A stretch of DNA of 64,000 nucleotides from Parahoeflea alexandrii (lineage in GTDB: Bacteria; Pseudomonadota; Alphaproteobacteria; Rhizobiales; Rhizobiaceae): assembly GCF_024105735.1 (NCBI RefSeq), contig NZ_JAAAML010000002.1, positions 310,001 to 374,000 of the forward strand, given 5' to 3'. Of this stretch, positions 43,846-54,400 are shown piece after piece (within the stretch, counting starts at the first letter, position 1; each line of letters opens with the position of its first letter). The notes beneath the pieces are model-generated. The model had not been told where the DNA came from, ran no database searches, and saw only the letters and a list, made by a program, of their open reading frames with translations. The position numbers and the translations under genes are program-made.

Positions 43846-45237
43846 TCAGGACCTCACCAGCACCACGGCATAGAAGCCATCCAACCCTGCAAGCCTCGGG
43901 TCGTCATTGCCCAGCATCGCCGGATGTGTCCTGATTTCGCCTTTGGCGGTGATCGCAGTTTCGAGCCCCGGCCAGCGGGCCGCATCGACCGGGCGGATGC
44001 TCCATGCCGGATGGTCGGTCAGAAAACCCGCCACCATCTCTTCGCCTTCTTCCGGATCGAGCGAGCAGTTGGAGAACACCAGCTCCCCTCCGGGACGCAC
44101 CAGCCCGGACGCATGGTCGAGCAGGTCACGCTGCACCCGGGCCAGGCGCATGATGTCTTCCGCACCCTTGGTGTAGGGAATGTCCGGATGCCGCCGCACT
44201 GTTCCCGTCGATGAGCAGGGCGCATCGAGCAAAACACCGTCAAACCCTTCGGGTGCAACCAGATCCTGGGCCCGGGTCAGTTGAGTGGTGACGTCAAACC
44301 CGAGCCGGGCCAGGTTGCCCCGCAACCGCTCGAGCCGGGTTTGCGACTGGTCGCACGCCGTCACCCGTGCTCCTGCGAGCGCCAGCTGGGCGGTCTTGCC
44401 ACCGGGTGCTGCGCACAGATCCACGATATCGAGGCCCTCAAGCCTGGAAAACAGCTGGGCCGGAATGCTGGCCGCGGCATCCTGCACCCACCAGGCACCA
44501 TCCTCGAACCCCTCGAGACCCGAAACCGGTCCCTCCTGACGGCCGATTCGCACCGAACCGGTGGGCAGCACCACGCCGCCAAGCCGGGCTGCCCAGCCGT
44601 CAGCATCGGATTTCACCGTCAGGTCGATCGCCGGTGGTTCCGAGAGGATTGCGAGAATTGCATCGGCATGATCCGCGTAGGCAGAGCGAAGCCGGCTTTC
44701 GAACCAGTCCGGGAAGTCCGGTGTCGACGCGGTAATCTCCGGCAGCAACACGTCCTTTTCCCGCGCCATCCGGCGCAACAATGCATTGACCAGGCCGGCA
44801 AAGCGGCGATTGCGCGGATCCGAATCGGCCTGGGTGACCGCTAGGTCGACGGCGGCTCGATCAGGCACATCAAGATAGAGAATTTGCGCTGCACCAACCC
44901 GCAGCACCTGCCGGAGTGCCTTTGCACCCTCAGGCAGGGGATTGTCGACCAGCCTGTCGACGAACGCATCGATGACCTGCAGATGCCGCAGGGCCGACAG
45001 AAGAATGGCCCGCACCAGCAGCCGGTCCTGATCGCCAAGCCCGGTGAAGGCCGGATTGCCGCCCGCTGGATCCAGAAGGCCGTCCAGCGAAGCGCGGCTT
45101 TCCGTCACCGCAGACAGCAGCCGGGATGCCGCCTGACGGGCGGCAAGGCCGGGCTTCAGATTGGACGGATCAGGCCGGCCCCGGCTCTTGTGAGGTCTCT
45201 TGCGCTGTCCCTCCGGCCGGGCGCCGGTCAAGACCAC
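43846..45237 (-). CDS. rsmB: RsmB-type 16S rRNA (cytosine-5) methyltransferase
   Basis: A 463-residue SAM-dependent methyltransferase for 16S rRNA C967-type modification. A NusB-like RNA-binding N-terminus (about 30-170) precedes the catalytic domain with [37 protein letters not shown] (one of the two catalytic Cys) and [16 protein letters not shown] (the other Cys). Start is a GTG at 45237 that overlaps the end of htpX by ten bases, with AAGGGG in front. Confidence 0.92.
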   Translation of the reverse strand: MVLTGARPEGQRKRPHKSRGRPDPSNLKPGLAARQAASRLLSAVTESRASLDGLLDPAGGNPAFTGLGDQDRLLVRAILLSALRHLQVIDAFVDRLVDNPLPEGAKALRQVLRVGAAQILYLDVPDRAAVDLAVTQADSDPRNRRFAGLVNALLRRMAREKDVLLPEITASTPDFPDWFESRLRSAYADHADAILAILSEPPAIDLTVKSDADGWAARLGGVVLPTGSVRIGRQEGPVSGLEGFEDGAWWVQDAAASIPAQLFSRLEGLDIVDLCAAPGGKTAQLALAGARVTACDQSQTRLERLRGNLARLGFDVTTQLTRAQDLVAPEGFDGVLLDAPCSSTGTVRRHPDIPYTKGAEDIMRLARVQRDLLDHASGLVRPGGELVFSNCSLDPEEGEEMVAGFLTDHPAWSIRPVDAARWPGLETAITAKGEIRTHPAMLGNDDPRLAGLDGFYAVVLVRS

Positions 45238-46187
45238 GGCCCCTTGCGGGACGAGCCGTCACGGCCCCATGGTCCGGTCTTAGGCACCGACGTGGTCGCT
45301 GGCCGCTCGGTCTGGTTCCGGGAGCGACGCGCAGGCGGCGGCGCCATCTCCCCGGCCATCGCTTCCAGCGCGGCGATGCGGTTTTCCGTTGCCGGGTGGG
45401 TGGAGAAGAGACTGTCCATGCGTTGACCATTGAGCGGGTTGATAATGAACATGTGCGCGGTCGCCGGGTTGCGTTCGGCGTCCTCGTTGACAACGCGGCC
45501 GGCGCCGAGCGCGATCTTGCGCAGCGCCGAAGCAAGCCACAGCGGATTGCCGCAGATTTCCGCGCCGCGCCGGTCGGCGGCATATTCGCGGGTGCGGCTG
45601 ATCATCATCTGCACCAGCATTGCGGCAAAGGGTGCAACGATCATGGCCACCAGAATGCCGATGAATCCGAGCGGATTGTTGTTGTTGCGGTTGCCACCGA
45701 AAAAGAGCGCGAAATTGCCCAGCATCGAAATCGCACCGGCCAGTGTCGCGGTGATTGTCATGATCAGCGTATCACGGTGTTCCACATGCGCGAGCTCATG
45801 CGCCATAACCGCGGCAACTTCCTCGTCGCTCAGGCTTTCGAGCAAGCCGACGGAGGCCGCGACTGCTGCATTTTCAGGATTGCGGCCGGTGGCGAAGGCA
45901 TTGGGCTGCTGGTTGTGGATCACGTAAACCTTGGGCATCGGCAGCCCGGCATTCTGCGCCAGATCGGCGACGATCCGGTAGAATTCGGGCGCTGTGCTTG
46001 CATCCACCTCCACGGCATGATGCATGCGCAGCACCATCTTGTCCGAATTCCAGTAGGAAAACAGGTTCATCACGGCGGCAACAAGGAAAGCAATCATCAT
46101 GCCGCCGGTGCCGCCGATGAGATAGCCTACGCCCATGAACAGCGCGGTCATCAAGGCAATCAGCATGGCTGTGCGAACAAGGTTCAT
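45228..46187 (-). CDS. htpX: Zinc metalloprotease HtpX
   Basis: A 319-residue membrane M48 peptidase that degrades misfolded membrane proteins. It has two N-terminal membrane segments (about 5-50), the zinc motif [14 protein letters not shown], two further hydrophobic segments, and the third ligand in [14 protein letters not shown]. The ATG at 46187 has AAAGGA eight bases upstream. A sigma-32-like promoter lies 92 bases upstream, matching the heat-shock control of htpX known in other bacteria. rsmB overlaps its 3' end. Confidence 0.95.
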   Translation of the reverse strand: MNLVRTAMLIALMTALFMGVGYLIGGTGGMMIAFLVAAVMNLFSYWNSDKMVLRMHHAVEVDASTAPEFYRIVADLAQNAGLPMPKVYVIHNQQPNAFATGRNPENAAVAASVGLLESLSDEEVAAVMAHELAHVEHRDTLIMTITATLAGAISMLGNFALFFGGNRNNNNPLGFIGILVAMIVAPFAAMLVQMMISRTREYAADRRGAEICGNPLWLASALRKIALGAGRVVNEDAERNPATAHMFIINPLNGQRMDSLFSTHPATENRIAALEAMAGEMAPPPARRSRNQTERPATTSVPKTGPWGRDGSSRKGPWS

Positions 46188-46278
46188 CGGCATTTTCCTT
46201 TCCGGCGACCTGCCATCCTTTGCCGGTGCCGGCACGGGTGTTCGGCACAGGGGTTTTGATTTCGTCGCTTGTGAGGCT

Positions 46279-46309
46279 AGATATGGGATCTTGCAAGATG
46301 TTCTTCAAT
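46279..46309 (-). promoter_or_regulatory. Sigma-32-like promoter of htpX
   Basis: On the minus strand ATTGAAG (46303-46309) and CCCATATCT (46279-46287) are separated by 15 bases, close to the RpoH consensus CTTGAAA-N(11-16)-CCCATnT. Located 92 bases upstream of the htpX ATG. Confidence 0.5.
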
Positions 46310-46335
46310 AAACTGCCAGACCGGGTGACCCGACC

Positions 46336-46596
46336 ATGAACAATGACCAGCACGACGGCAACACACCGCAACCCGCGGGAACACGGGAAGACGGAGACGT
46401 GCAGGAAACTTCAGGACCGGCAGAAAAGCGGCCACTCAGCCCGGCAGCCCGGCGCGCCCTGGCCGAAGCAGAAGCCCGTCGCAAGGCGCTCGACAGCCAG
46501 AAGGCCGAAACCGAAAGGGAAATCGGTGGGCGCGGCGGGGCTGACCCGGCACGGTTCGGCGATTGGGAGATCAACGGCCGCGCCATCGATTTCTGA
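46336..46596 (+). CDS. DUF1674 protein, SDHAF4 homologue
   Basis: An 86-residue protein with a charged N-terminus and the conserved C-terminus EREIGGRGGADPARFGDWEINGRAIDF, the DUF1674/SDHAF4 signature. Mitochondrial SDHAF4 assists flavination and assembly of succinate dehydrogenase; the bacterial form is presumed to do the same. Divergent from htpX across 148 bases. Confidence 0.88.
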   Translation: MNNDQHDGNTPQPAGTREDGDVQETSGPAEKRPLSPAARRALAEAEARRKALDSQKAETEREIGGRGGADPARFGDWEINGRAIDF

Positions 46597-46643
46597 CCCC
46601 GCGCCGTTGATCCCGTCGCGATACAGGAATATATTCCTGTATC

Positions 46644-47114
46644 ATGAAACCCGATTCGCCCTTCAGATGTCTGCTTGCGCTGGTCACAGCTTTGCTGTGC
46701 AACCCGGTCACGCTGACCAGTGCCGCCGATGGCCAATGGCGCAGCGTTGCCGGACCGGTTGCCGCAAGGATCGTCAGAATCATCGATGGTGACACGCTCG
46801 AGGTCGAAGCCCATCCCTGGCCAGGTCACTCGGTGCGCGTCTCGGTGCGCTTGCGTGGCATCGACACCCCCGAACGCCGTTCACAATGCGCTGACCAGCG
46901 TGCCGCCGCCCGATTGGCACGCAATGAGCTCGAACGCCTGGTGAGAGACTTTCCGACAGTTGAGCTGATCAATGTTTCCGGCGGCAAATATTACGGCAGG
47001 GTGCTGGCCGACATGAAGGCGGGAACCCGCGACGTCGCGGCGGCCATGCTGGCAAGCGGGCTCGCCCGCCCCTACGACGGTGGCAAACGCCACAAGCCGC
47101 AATGTGCCGGATAG
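46644..47114 (+). CDS. Exported thermonuclease (SNase-like) protein
   Basis: A 156-residue nuclease-fold protein. A signal peptide (about 1-28) precedes the SNase domain with AARIVRIIDGDTLEVE, the catalytic Arg/Asp region VSVRLRGIDTPERRSQC and GGKYYGRVLADMKAG holding the later catalytic Arg. A C-terminal GLARPYDGGKRHKPQC follows. Staphylococcal nuclease-type enzymes degrade DNA and RNA with calcium. It is on the same strand as the SDHAF4-like gene 48 bases away. Confidence 0.88.
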   Translation: MKPDSPFRCLLALVTALLCNPVTLTSAADGQWRSVAGPVAARIVRIIDGDTLEVEAHPWPGHSVRVSVRLRGIDTPERRSQCADQRAAARLARNELERLVRDFPTVELINVSGGKYYGRVLADMKAGTRDVAAAMLASGLARPYDGGKRHKPQCAG

Positions 47115-47151
47115 GTCTGAACCCGCCTGACCAGGCCAAATCCCGCACATA

Positions 47152-47181
47152 TCAAAAAGGCCACCCGCAAGGGGTGGCCTT
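47152..47181 (-). terminator. Rho-independent terminator of the small-ORF transcript
   Basis: On the minus strand AAGGCCACCC and GGGTGGCCTT pair around a five-base loop and run into TTTTTGAT. It is 78 bases after the small ORF stop. It could also end the nuclease transcript from the other side, though the T-run is only on the minus side. Confidence 0.75.
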
Positions 47182-47258
47182 CGTGAATTCCAGCGCCGGT
47201 CGGACGCCTGCCCGATCACATCACCGATGGATCAGGACTTGCCAGTATCACCGGCTCT

Positions 47259-47324
47259 TCAGAGGCTGCTCCGAAGTCCGGCAATCCGAATCGTACGAAC
47301 CGGCTTTTGGGAATCACTCGACAT
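47259..47324 (-). CDS. 21-residue small ORF with extended Shine-Dalgarno
   Basis: On the minus strand ATG at 47324 opens a 21-codon frame ending TGA at 47259, product MSSDSQKPVRTIRIAGLRSSL written here in parts: MSSDSQKPVR then TIRIAGLRSSL. It is basic (five Arg/Lys) with no membrane segment. Directly upstream is AAAGGAGGTGATCC (47326-47339), the full complement of the 16S rRNA 3' tail, one base before the ATG. A terminator follows. It could be a small protein, a leader peptide or part of a dual-function sRNA. I recognise no family. Confidence 0.45.
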   Translation of the reverse strand: MSSDSQKPVRTIRIAGLRSSL

Positions 47325-47474
47325 CGGATCACCTCCTTTCAATTGTTAAAGACACTGACAATGTGGGGCAAACAACGCTGCTTGCCAAGGACCCCGGTCA
47401 AATTAATTGCACCCGGCAAGAGCGCGCCCATTCCGGATCGGGACAGCCTTGAGGCATTGAGAAAGCAACAAAGA

Positions 47475-47501
47475 ACCCGCCCCGGAACATCCGGAGCGGG
47501 T
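47475..47501 (-). terminator. Probable terminator of acs
   Basis: On the minus strand ACCCGCTCCGG pairs with CCGGGGCGGGT (one G-T) around a five-base loop, followed by TCTTTGTT. It is 48 bases past the acs stop and separates acs from the small-ORF unit. Confidence 0.65.
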
Positions 47502-47549
47502 CTGGTTGATCAGCACGTCAGCCCGGACACAAGCCGTCCGGGATTGTGA

Positions 47550-49502
<1,953 letters not shown>

Positions 49503-49743
49503 GGGACCCTCCTCACTTACGGATACGCGCCTGTTACCAAAATAAGCGCAACCCGACTTCCATGGCGACCATTAATAACAGCGCAAATCATTGCCGCAAT
49601 TAGACAATGGGCCGGTTTGCGAAACCCGACGGCAACAATTGCAATTCGACGGGCTTGCGGTTATAAGAACGCCGATTTCCCGGAAATGGTGGTTTCATCC
49701 ACGGCCCGCGCCCCCGGAGCGGACGGACAGGAGGATTGTATTC

Positions 49744-50439
49744 ATGGCACAGCAGCTTCTCATGCCTAAGGCGACCGCCGTCTGGCTTGTTGACAACACC
49801 GCATTGAGCTTCGATCAGATCGCGCAGTTCTGCAAACTGCACCCGCTTGAGGTAAAGGCCATCGCCGATGGCGAATCCTCGCAGGGCATCAAGGGTCTCG
49901 ACCCTGTCGCAACCGGACAGCTTTCCCGCGAAGAGATCTCGGCCGCCGAGGCCAATCCCGAGCTGAAGCTGAAACTCTCGGAGCCGAAGGTTCGGGTGCC
50001 TGAATCCAAGCGCAAGGGACCGCGTTACACTCCGGTGTCCAAGCGACAGGACCGGCCCAATGCGATTCTCTGGCTGGTCCGCAATCATCCCGAACTCAAG
50101 GATGCCCAGATCTCGCGTCTGGTCGGCACCACCAAGTCGACCATCGAGCAGATCCGCGGCCGCACCCACTGGAACGCAGCCAACCTGACGCCGATGGATC
50201 CGGTCACCCTCGGCCTTTGCACCCAGATCGACCTTGACCTGGAAGTCGAGCGCGCCTCCAAGAACCGCGGCGCACTTGCCGATTCGGAACACGGAAGCGT
50301 GCTTCTGTCTGCCCGCGAGACCGAATCCGAGATGCCGGTCGAGGACGAGGGCGAAAAGGAAATCGACGCGGATGCCGTCTTTGCCAAGCTGTCCTCGATG
50401 AAGCGCGTCGAGCCGGAAGAAGACGAAGACAACAACTGA
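49744..50439 (+). CDS. trcR: DUF1013 family cell cycle regulator (TrcR-like)
   Basis: A 231-residue protein conserved in alphaproteobacteria. It has AQQLLMPKATAVWLVDNTALSFDQIAQFC at the N-terminus, DRPNAILWLVRNHPELKDAQISRLVGTTKSTIEQIRGRTHWN in the middle (a helix-turn-helix-like region near residues 100-145), and a very acidic C-terminal tail ending in a run of Glu and Asp. This family is known as the cell cycle transcriptional regulator TrcR. AGGAGG precedes the ATG at 49744. Confidence 0.9.
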   Translation: MAQQLLMPKATAVWLVDNTALSFDQIAQFCKLHPLEVKAIADGESSQGIKGLDPVATGQLSREEISAAEANPELKLKLSEPKVRVPESKRKGPRYTPVSKRQDRPNAILWLVRNHPELKDAQISRLVGTTKSTIEQIRGRTHWNAANLTPMDPVTLGLCTQIDLDLEVERASKNRGALADSEHGSVLLSARETESEMPVEDEGEKEIDADAVFAKLSSMKRVEPEEDEDNN

Positions 50440-50463
50440 GGCTTCAGGTCCATGTCAAATGCA

Positions 50464-50490
50464 GAAGGCCCGGCATTGCCGGGCCTTCGT
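50464..50490 (+). terminator. Rho-independent terminator of trcR
   Basis: An 11-base-pair stem (GAAGGCCCGGC/GCCGGGCCTTC) with a three-base loop, followed by GTCGTTT. It is 24 bases after the stop codon and just before the convergent SDR gene. Confidence 0.75.
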
Positions 50491-50532
50491 CGTTTCTGCC
50501 GTTCAGGTGCCGGCAGTTTTGTGCAGTTCCGG

Positions 50533-51318
50533 CTAGTCTTTCACCGGAACCGTGTAATTGAGCGGCATCCGTCCGCCATCGGCATAAATCGTCTGCCCGG
50601 TGACATAGCTTGCATCCGGCGAGAGCAGGAAGGCCGTGACGGCGGCAATCTCCGACGGATCTCCGATCCGGCCAAGCGGCGTACGCGACAGGATGCGGTT
50701 CCTGGCTTCCGCATTGTCGACAACCGTCGCAAGCAGATCGGTCATGATGGAACCCGGGCCAACCGCGTTGACGCGGATGCCATGCGGTGCCAGCGACAAC
50801 GCCATCACCTTGGTCAACTGGCTGATGCCACCCTTGGAGACCGAGTAGGGTACCTGGTTGGCGATCGCGAACGTGTCATTGATCGACGACATGTTGACGA
50901 TCGAGCCGGGTTCCTCGCCGTTTCCGATCTGCTCGACCATGTGGCGCGCGACGGCCTGTCCGCACAGGAAGGCACTCTTGAGGTTGACGCCCATCACCCG
51001 GTCGAAATCGGCTTCTTCCAGATCCAGAAAATCAGCGGCGTGAACGATGCCGGCATTGTTGACCAGGGCATTGATGGAACCGAAGGCATCGATGGTCTTT
51101 GCAACCAGATTGTGCACATCCAGCCGCTCGGATACATCGGTGGCCGTAAATCGAACCTCGCCATCTCCTGAAACAGCGTCAACCGCAGCCGAGCCCGCGG
51201 CCTCATCGATATCGGCGATCATTACCTTCGCGCCCTCGGACGCCAGGCGGCGTACGATGGCAAGCCCGATACCCTTGGCGCCACCGGTCACGATGGCTGT
51301 TCGTCCGTCCAGTCTCAT
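50533..51318 (-). CDS. Short-chain dehydrogenase/reductase
   Basis: A 261-residue classical SDR. Cofactor motif TGGAKGIGLAIVRRLASEGA, structural motif NNAGIVHAADFLD, catalytic Ser in SIVNMSSINDTFAIA, and YSVSKGGISQLTKVMALSLAPHGIRVNAVGPGSI for the Tyr-x3-Lys. It resembles 3-oxoacyl-ACP reductase-type proteins but its substrate is not set by sequence. It is 151 bases downstream of prpE on the same strand, so a role near propionate or acyl-CoA metabolism is possible. Confidence 0.9.
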   Translation of the reverse strand: MRLDGRTAIVTGGAKGIGLAIVRRLASEGAKVMIADIDEAAGSAAVDAVSGDGEVRFTATDVSERLDVHNLVAKTIDAFGSINALVNNAGIVHAADFLDLEEADFDRVMGVNLKSAFLCGQAVARHMVEQIGNGEEPGSIVNMSSINDTFAIANQVPYSVSKGGISQLTKVMALSLAPHGIRVNAVGPGSIMTDLLATVVDNAEARNRILSRTPLGRIGDPSEIAAVTAFLLSPDASYVTGQTIYADGGRMPLNYTVPVKD

Positions 51319-51469
51319 GGTTTTTCCTTTCCCGGGGCGCCGTGTCTTCCATTGGAAGACTCAGAAGCCCAAATCCGTCTTGTGCAGCCTCCGGCCCGAA
51401 AACCTGGCGGTTTTCAAGGGCCGGGGCTTTGGCGAAACGGCGGGACATTGACTTGGACGGTGAGCAAGG

Positions 51470-53380
51470 TCAATCGCTCTTGCCGGTGATCCCGCGTTTT
51501 GCGAGCACCTCGCTGATTTCATCAAGGATGGCGGGATCATCGATCGTGGCCGGCATTTTCCATGCCTCGCCATCGGCGATTTTCTGCATGGTCGCCCGCA
51601 GGATCTTGCCCGAACGGGTCTTGGGCAGCCGCTTGACCACCATCACGTTCTTGAATGCCGCAACCGGACCGATCTGGTCACGGACAAGCTTGACCACTTC
51701 CTTCTCGACGTCTTCCTCGCTCCGCCCGTTGGAATTGTTGATGACGATGAAACCGGCCGGAATCTGGCCTTTCATGCTGTCCGCAATACCGATCACCGCG
51801 CATTCCACAACATCGGGGTGGCCCGAGACCGCTTCCTCCATGCCGCCGGTCGACAGCCGGTGACCGGCGACATTGATGATGTCATCCGTGCGCGCCATGA
51901 TGAACAGGTAGTCATCCTCGTCGATGAAGCCGGCGTCGGCGGTCTTGTAGTAGCCGGGAAACTCCGCGAGATAGGCATCGCGGAACCGGTTCTCGGCGTT
52001 CCAGAGCGTCGGCAGGCAGCCAGGCGGCAGCGGCAATTTGACGACGATATTTCCGAGCGTCCCAGCAGCGACCGGATGGCCGGCATCATCGACAACCTGC
52101 ACGTCGTAACCCGGCATGGGTACCGCCGGAGAACCATACTTGACCGGCAGCAGGCCAAGCCCCATCGGGTTGCCGGCAATGGTCCAGCCGGTCTCGGTCT
52201 GCCACCAATGGTCGATCACCGGCACCTTGAGCATCCGCTCTGCCCAATGGATGGTGTCAGGGTCCGCCCGTTCGCCCGCCAGGAACAGCGCCCGGTAGCC
52301 GGACAGATCGTATTTGCCGATGAAGCTGCCTTCGGGGTCTTCCTTTCGGATGGCGCGGAAAGCGGTCGGCGCGGTGAACAGCACGGCAACCTTGTGTTCA
52401 GAGATCACCCGCCAGAAGGTGCCCGCATCGGGCGTACCGACCGGCTTGCCTTCGAACACGATGGTGGTGTTGCCGTGCAACAGCGGCGCATAGACGATGT
52501 AGGAATGTCCGACGACCCAGCCGATATCGGATGCCGCCCAGAACACTTCACCCGGCTTGACGCCGTACATCGCGTGCATCGACCAGTGAAGCGCCGCCAT
52601 GTGGCCGCCATTGTCGCGCACCACGCCTTTCGGCTGCCCCGTCGTGCCGGATGTGTAAAGGACATAGAGCGGATCGGTTGCAGCGACCGGTGTACAGGCG
52701 ACCTTCCGCCCGGCATTGGCGGCAACCAGCTCCGCATAATCGAAATCCCGGCCCTCGATCAGGTCGCAGCGATGTTGCTCCCGCTGCAGAACGATCGTCG
52801 CATCCGGCTTGTGCCGCGAATGCTCGATCGCCGCATCAAGCAAGGGCTTGTAGGCAACAATCCGGCCCGGCTCGATACCGCAGGACGCGCTGACGATCAG
52901 CTTTGCCTGGCTGTCCTCGATCCTTGTGGCAAGCTCCGAGGCCGCAAAACCGCCAAACACCACCGAATGCACGGCGCCAAGCCGCGCGCAGGCCAGCATC
53001 GCCACGATGGCTTCCGGTACCATCGGCATGTAGATGACCACCCGGTCGCCCTTGCCTACGCCCTTGTCCGACAGCGCGCCGGCAAATGCCTCGACCTCCG
53101 CCAGCATGTCCCGATAGCTGATGGTCCGCTTCGAACCGGTGATCGGGCTGTCGTAGATCAGCGCCGCCTGATCAGCCCGTCCACCGGACACATGGCGGTC
53201 CAGGCAGTTGTGGCAGGTGTTTGTGACCCCGTCCGGATACCAGCCGCCATAGACACCCAGATCGGGATCGAACGCTGTCTCCGGCTTTGTAAACCAGTCG
53301 ATAGCGGCAGCCTGATCCATCCAGAAACCTTCCGGATTGCTGCGCCAGCTCTCGTAGACCTCGGCATAACGGCTTGTCAT
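51470..53380 (-). CDS. prpE: Propionyl-CoA synthetase
   Basis: A 636-residue AMP-forming ligase closely related to Acs but of the PrpE type: YGGWYPDGVTNTCHNCLDRHVSGG, VLYTSGTTGQPKGVVRDNGGH (VRDNGGH in place of the Acs TTGGY), AGERADPDTIHWAERML, DHWWQTETGWTIAGNPMGLGLLP and RSGKILRATMQKIADGE with the acetylatable Lys. GGGAGGAG six bases upstream supports the ATG at 53380. It probably activates propionate or a similar short acid. Confidence 0.93.
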   Translation of the reverse strand: MTSRYAEVYESWRSNPEGFWMDQAAAIDWFTKPETAFDPDLGVYGGWYPDGVTNTCHNCLDRHVSGGRADQAALIYDSPITGSKRTISYRDMLAEVEAFAGALSDKGVGKGDRVVIYMPMVPEAIVAMLACARLGAVHSVVFGGFAASELATRIEDSQAKLIVSASCGIEPGRIVAYKPLLDAAIEHSRHKPDATIVLQREQHRCDLIEGRDFDYAELVAANAGRKVACTPVAATDPLYVLYTSGTTGQPKGVVRDNGGHMAALHWSMHAMYGVKPGEVFWAASDIGWVVGHSYIVYAPLLHGNTTIVFEGKPVGTPDAGTFWRVISEHKVAVLFTAPTAFRAIRKEDPEGSFIGKYDLSGYRALFLAGERADPDTIHWAERMLKVPVIDHWWQTETGWTIAGNPMGLGLLPVKYGSPAVPMPGYDVQVVDDAGHPVAAGTLGNIVVKLPLPPGCLPTLWNAENRFRDAYLAEFPGYYKTADAGFIDEDDYLFIMARTDDIINVAGHRLSTGGMEEAVSGHPDVVECAVIGIADSMKGQIPAGFIVINNSNGRSEEDVEKEVVKLVRDQIGPVAAFKNVMVVKRLPKTRSGKILRATMQKIADGEAWKMPATIDDPAILDEISEVLAKRGITGKSD

Positions 53381-53519
53381 GATATTCTCCTCCCGGAACA
53401 CGCCAGCGCAACACGGAAAGATGCGCAGGCACTGTCAAAAGCCCCAATTCGCCGGCACCCTATGCCTGTCGGCAGACGGCGAAAACTAGACGATGGGCTA
53501 GGTCATGCCGTCAAATCGA

Positions 53520-54191
53520 TTAGCGGGCTCCAAAAATCGCCGACCCGACCCTCACCTCCGTCGCACCGAGGCCAATTGCGGTCTCGAAATCGTCCGACAT
53601 GCCCATCGACAGGGTCTTGATGCCGTTCTTACCGGCAATCTTGCCGAGCAGTGCAAAGTGCGGGCCGGGATTTTCATCCACCGGCGGAATGCACATCAGG
53701 CCGGTGATCTTGAGATCCAGATCATCCCGGCACATCGCGATGAAGGCATCCGCTTCCTCCGGCTCGATCCCGGCCTTCTGCGGTTCGGACCCTGTATTGA
53801 CCTGCACGTAAAGACCCGGGTGCCTGTCCTGCTTCTTGATTTCCCGCGCGATTTCCCTGGCAATCTTTTCACGGTCAACGCTCTGGATGACATCGAACAG
53901 TGCCACTGCATCCGCCGTCTTGTTGGATTGAAGTGGCCCGATGAGATGCAACTCGATCCCCTGAGCTTCAGCTTTGAGGCCGGGCCATTTTGATTGCGCC
54001 TCCTGAACCCGGTTCTCGCCAAAAACGCGCTGTCCGGCCTCGATGACCGGTCTGATCTCGTCGGCTGACTTTGTCTTGGACACCGCCACCAGCCGGACCG
54101 CGCCACTCTCCCGGCCCGCTTCGGCTTCGGCGGCAGCGATAGCCGCGCGCACTCTCTCCAAGTTTTCCCGTGCGTTCACGCTGTGCTCCAT
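53520..54191 (-). CDS. YggS family PLP-binding protein
   Basis: A 223-residue alanine-racemase-fold protein that holds pyridoxal phosphate and takes part in B6 homeostasis. The PLP-Lys is in VRLVAVSKTKSADEI; other blocks are FGENRVQEAQSKWP, LHLIGPLQSNKTADAV, VQVNTGSEPQKAGIEPEE and LSMGMSDDFETAIGLGATEVRVGSAIFG. Divergent from leuS. A pyridoxal kinase gene also occurs in the window. Confidence 0.95.
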   Translation of the reverse strand: MEHSVNARENLERVRAAIAAAEAEAGRESGAVRLVAVSKTKSADEIRPVIEAGQRVFGENRVQEAQSKWPGLKAEAQGIELHLIGPLQSNKTADAVALFDVIQSVDREKIAREIAREIKKQDRHPGLYVQVNTGSEPQKAGIEPEEADAFIAMCRDDLDLKITGLMCIPPVDENPGPHFALLGKIAGKNGIKTLSMGMSDDFETAIGLGATEVRVGSAIFGAR

Positions 54192-54400
54192 ATGCTTGCT
54201 TTCAAAACCTTCAGAAGGTGTTAGCGCAGCCCGGCCGGCTTGCCAATCAGGCCATGGTTTCGACCGGTGCGCCCGATGCGTCGGCCTGGACCAGCCAAAC
54301 CGTCCCGAACTTGGGCGCCAAAGCCGCTCAATGGTTGACGCTTGGCGGGTTTCATGGTGAAGGTCGCGACAAAATCTGACAGGTTTTCTGGTGACCCTTT

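Larger units (their letters stand above)
47115..47549. other. 435-base region with a small-ORF transcript on the minus strand
   Basis: No large gene lies here. On the minus strand it contains, in order, the acs terminator (47475-47501), a possible hairpin GGCAA...TTTGCC near 47360-47380, a 21-codon ORF (47259-47324) and a T-tailed terminator (47157-47181). On the plus strand nothing is supported. Confidence 0.6.

Noticed and set aside
47326-47340. GGATCACCTCCTTTC on the plus strand, identical to the end of 16S rRNA
   Set aside because: The flanking sequence does not match 16S rRNA, and the complement works as a Shine-Dalgarno for a small ORF, so I do not call an rRNA fragment.
51818-53620. 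A 600-codon frame antisense to prpE
   Set aside because: Shadow frame in GC-rich coding sequence; no ribosome binding site or recognisable domain.
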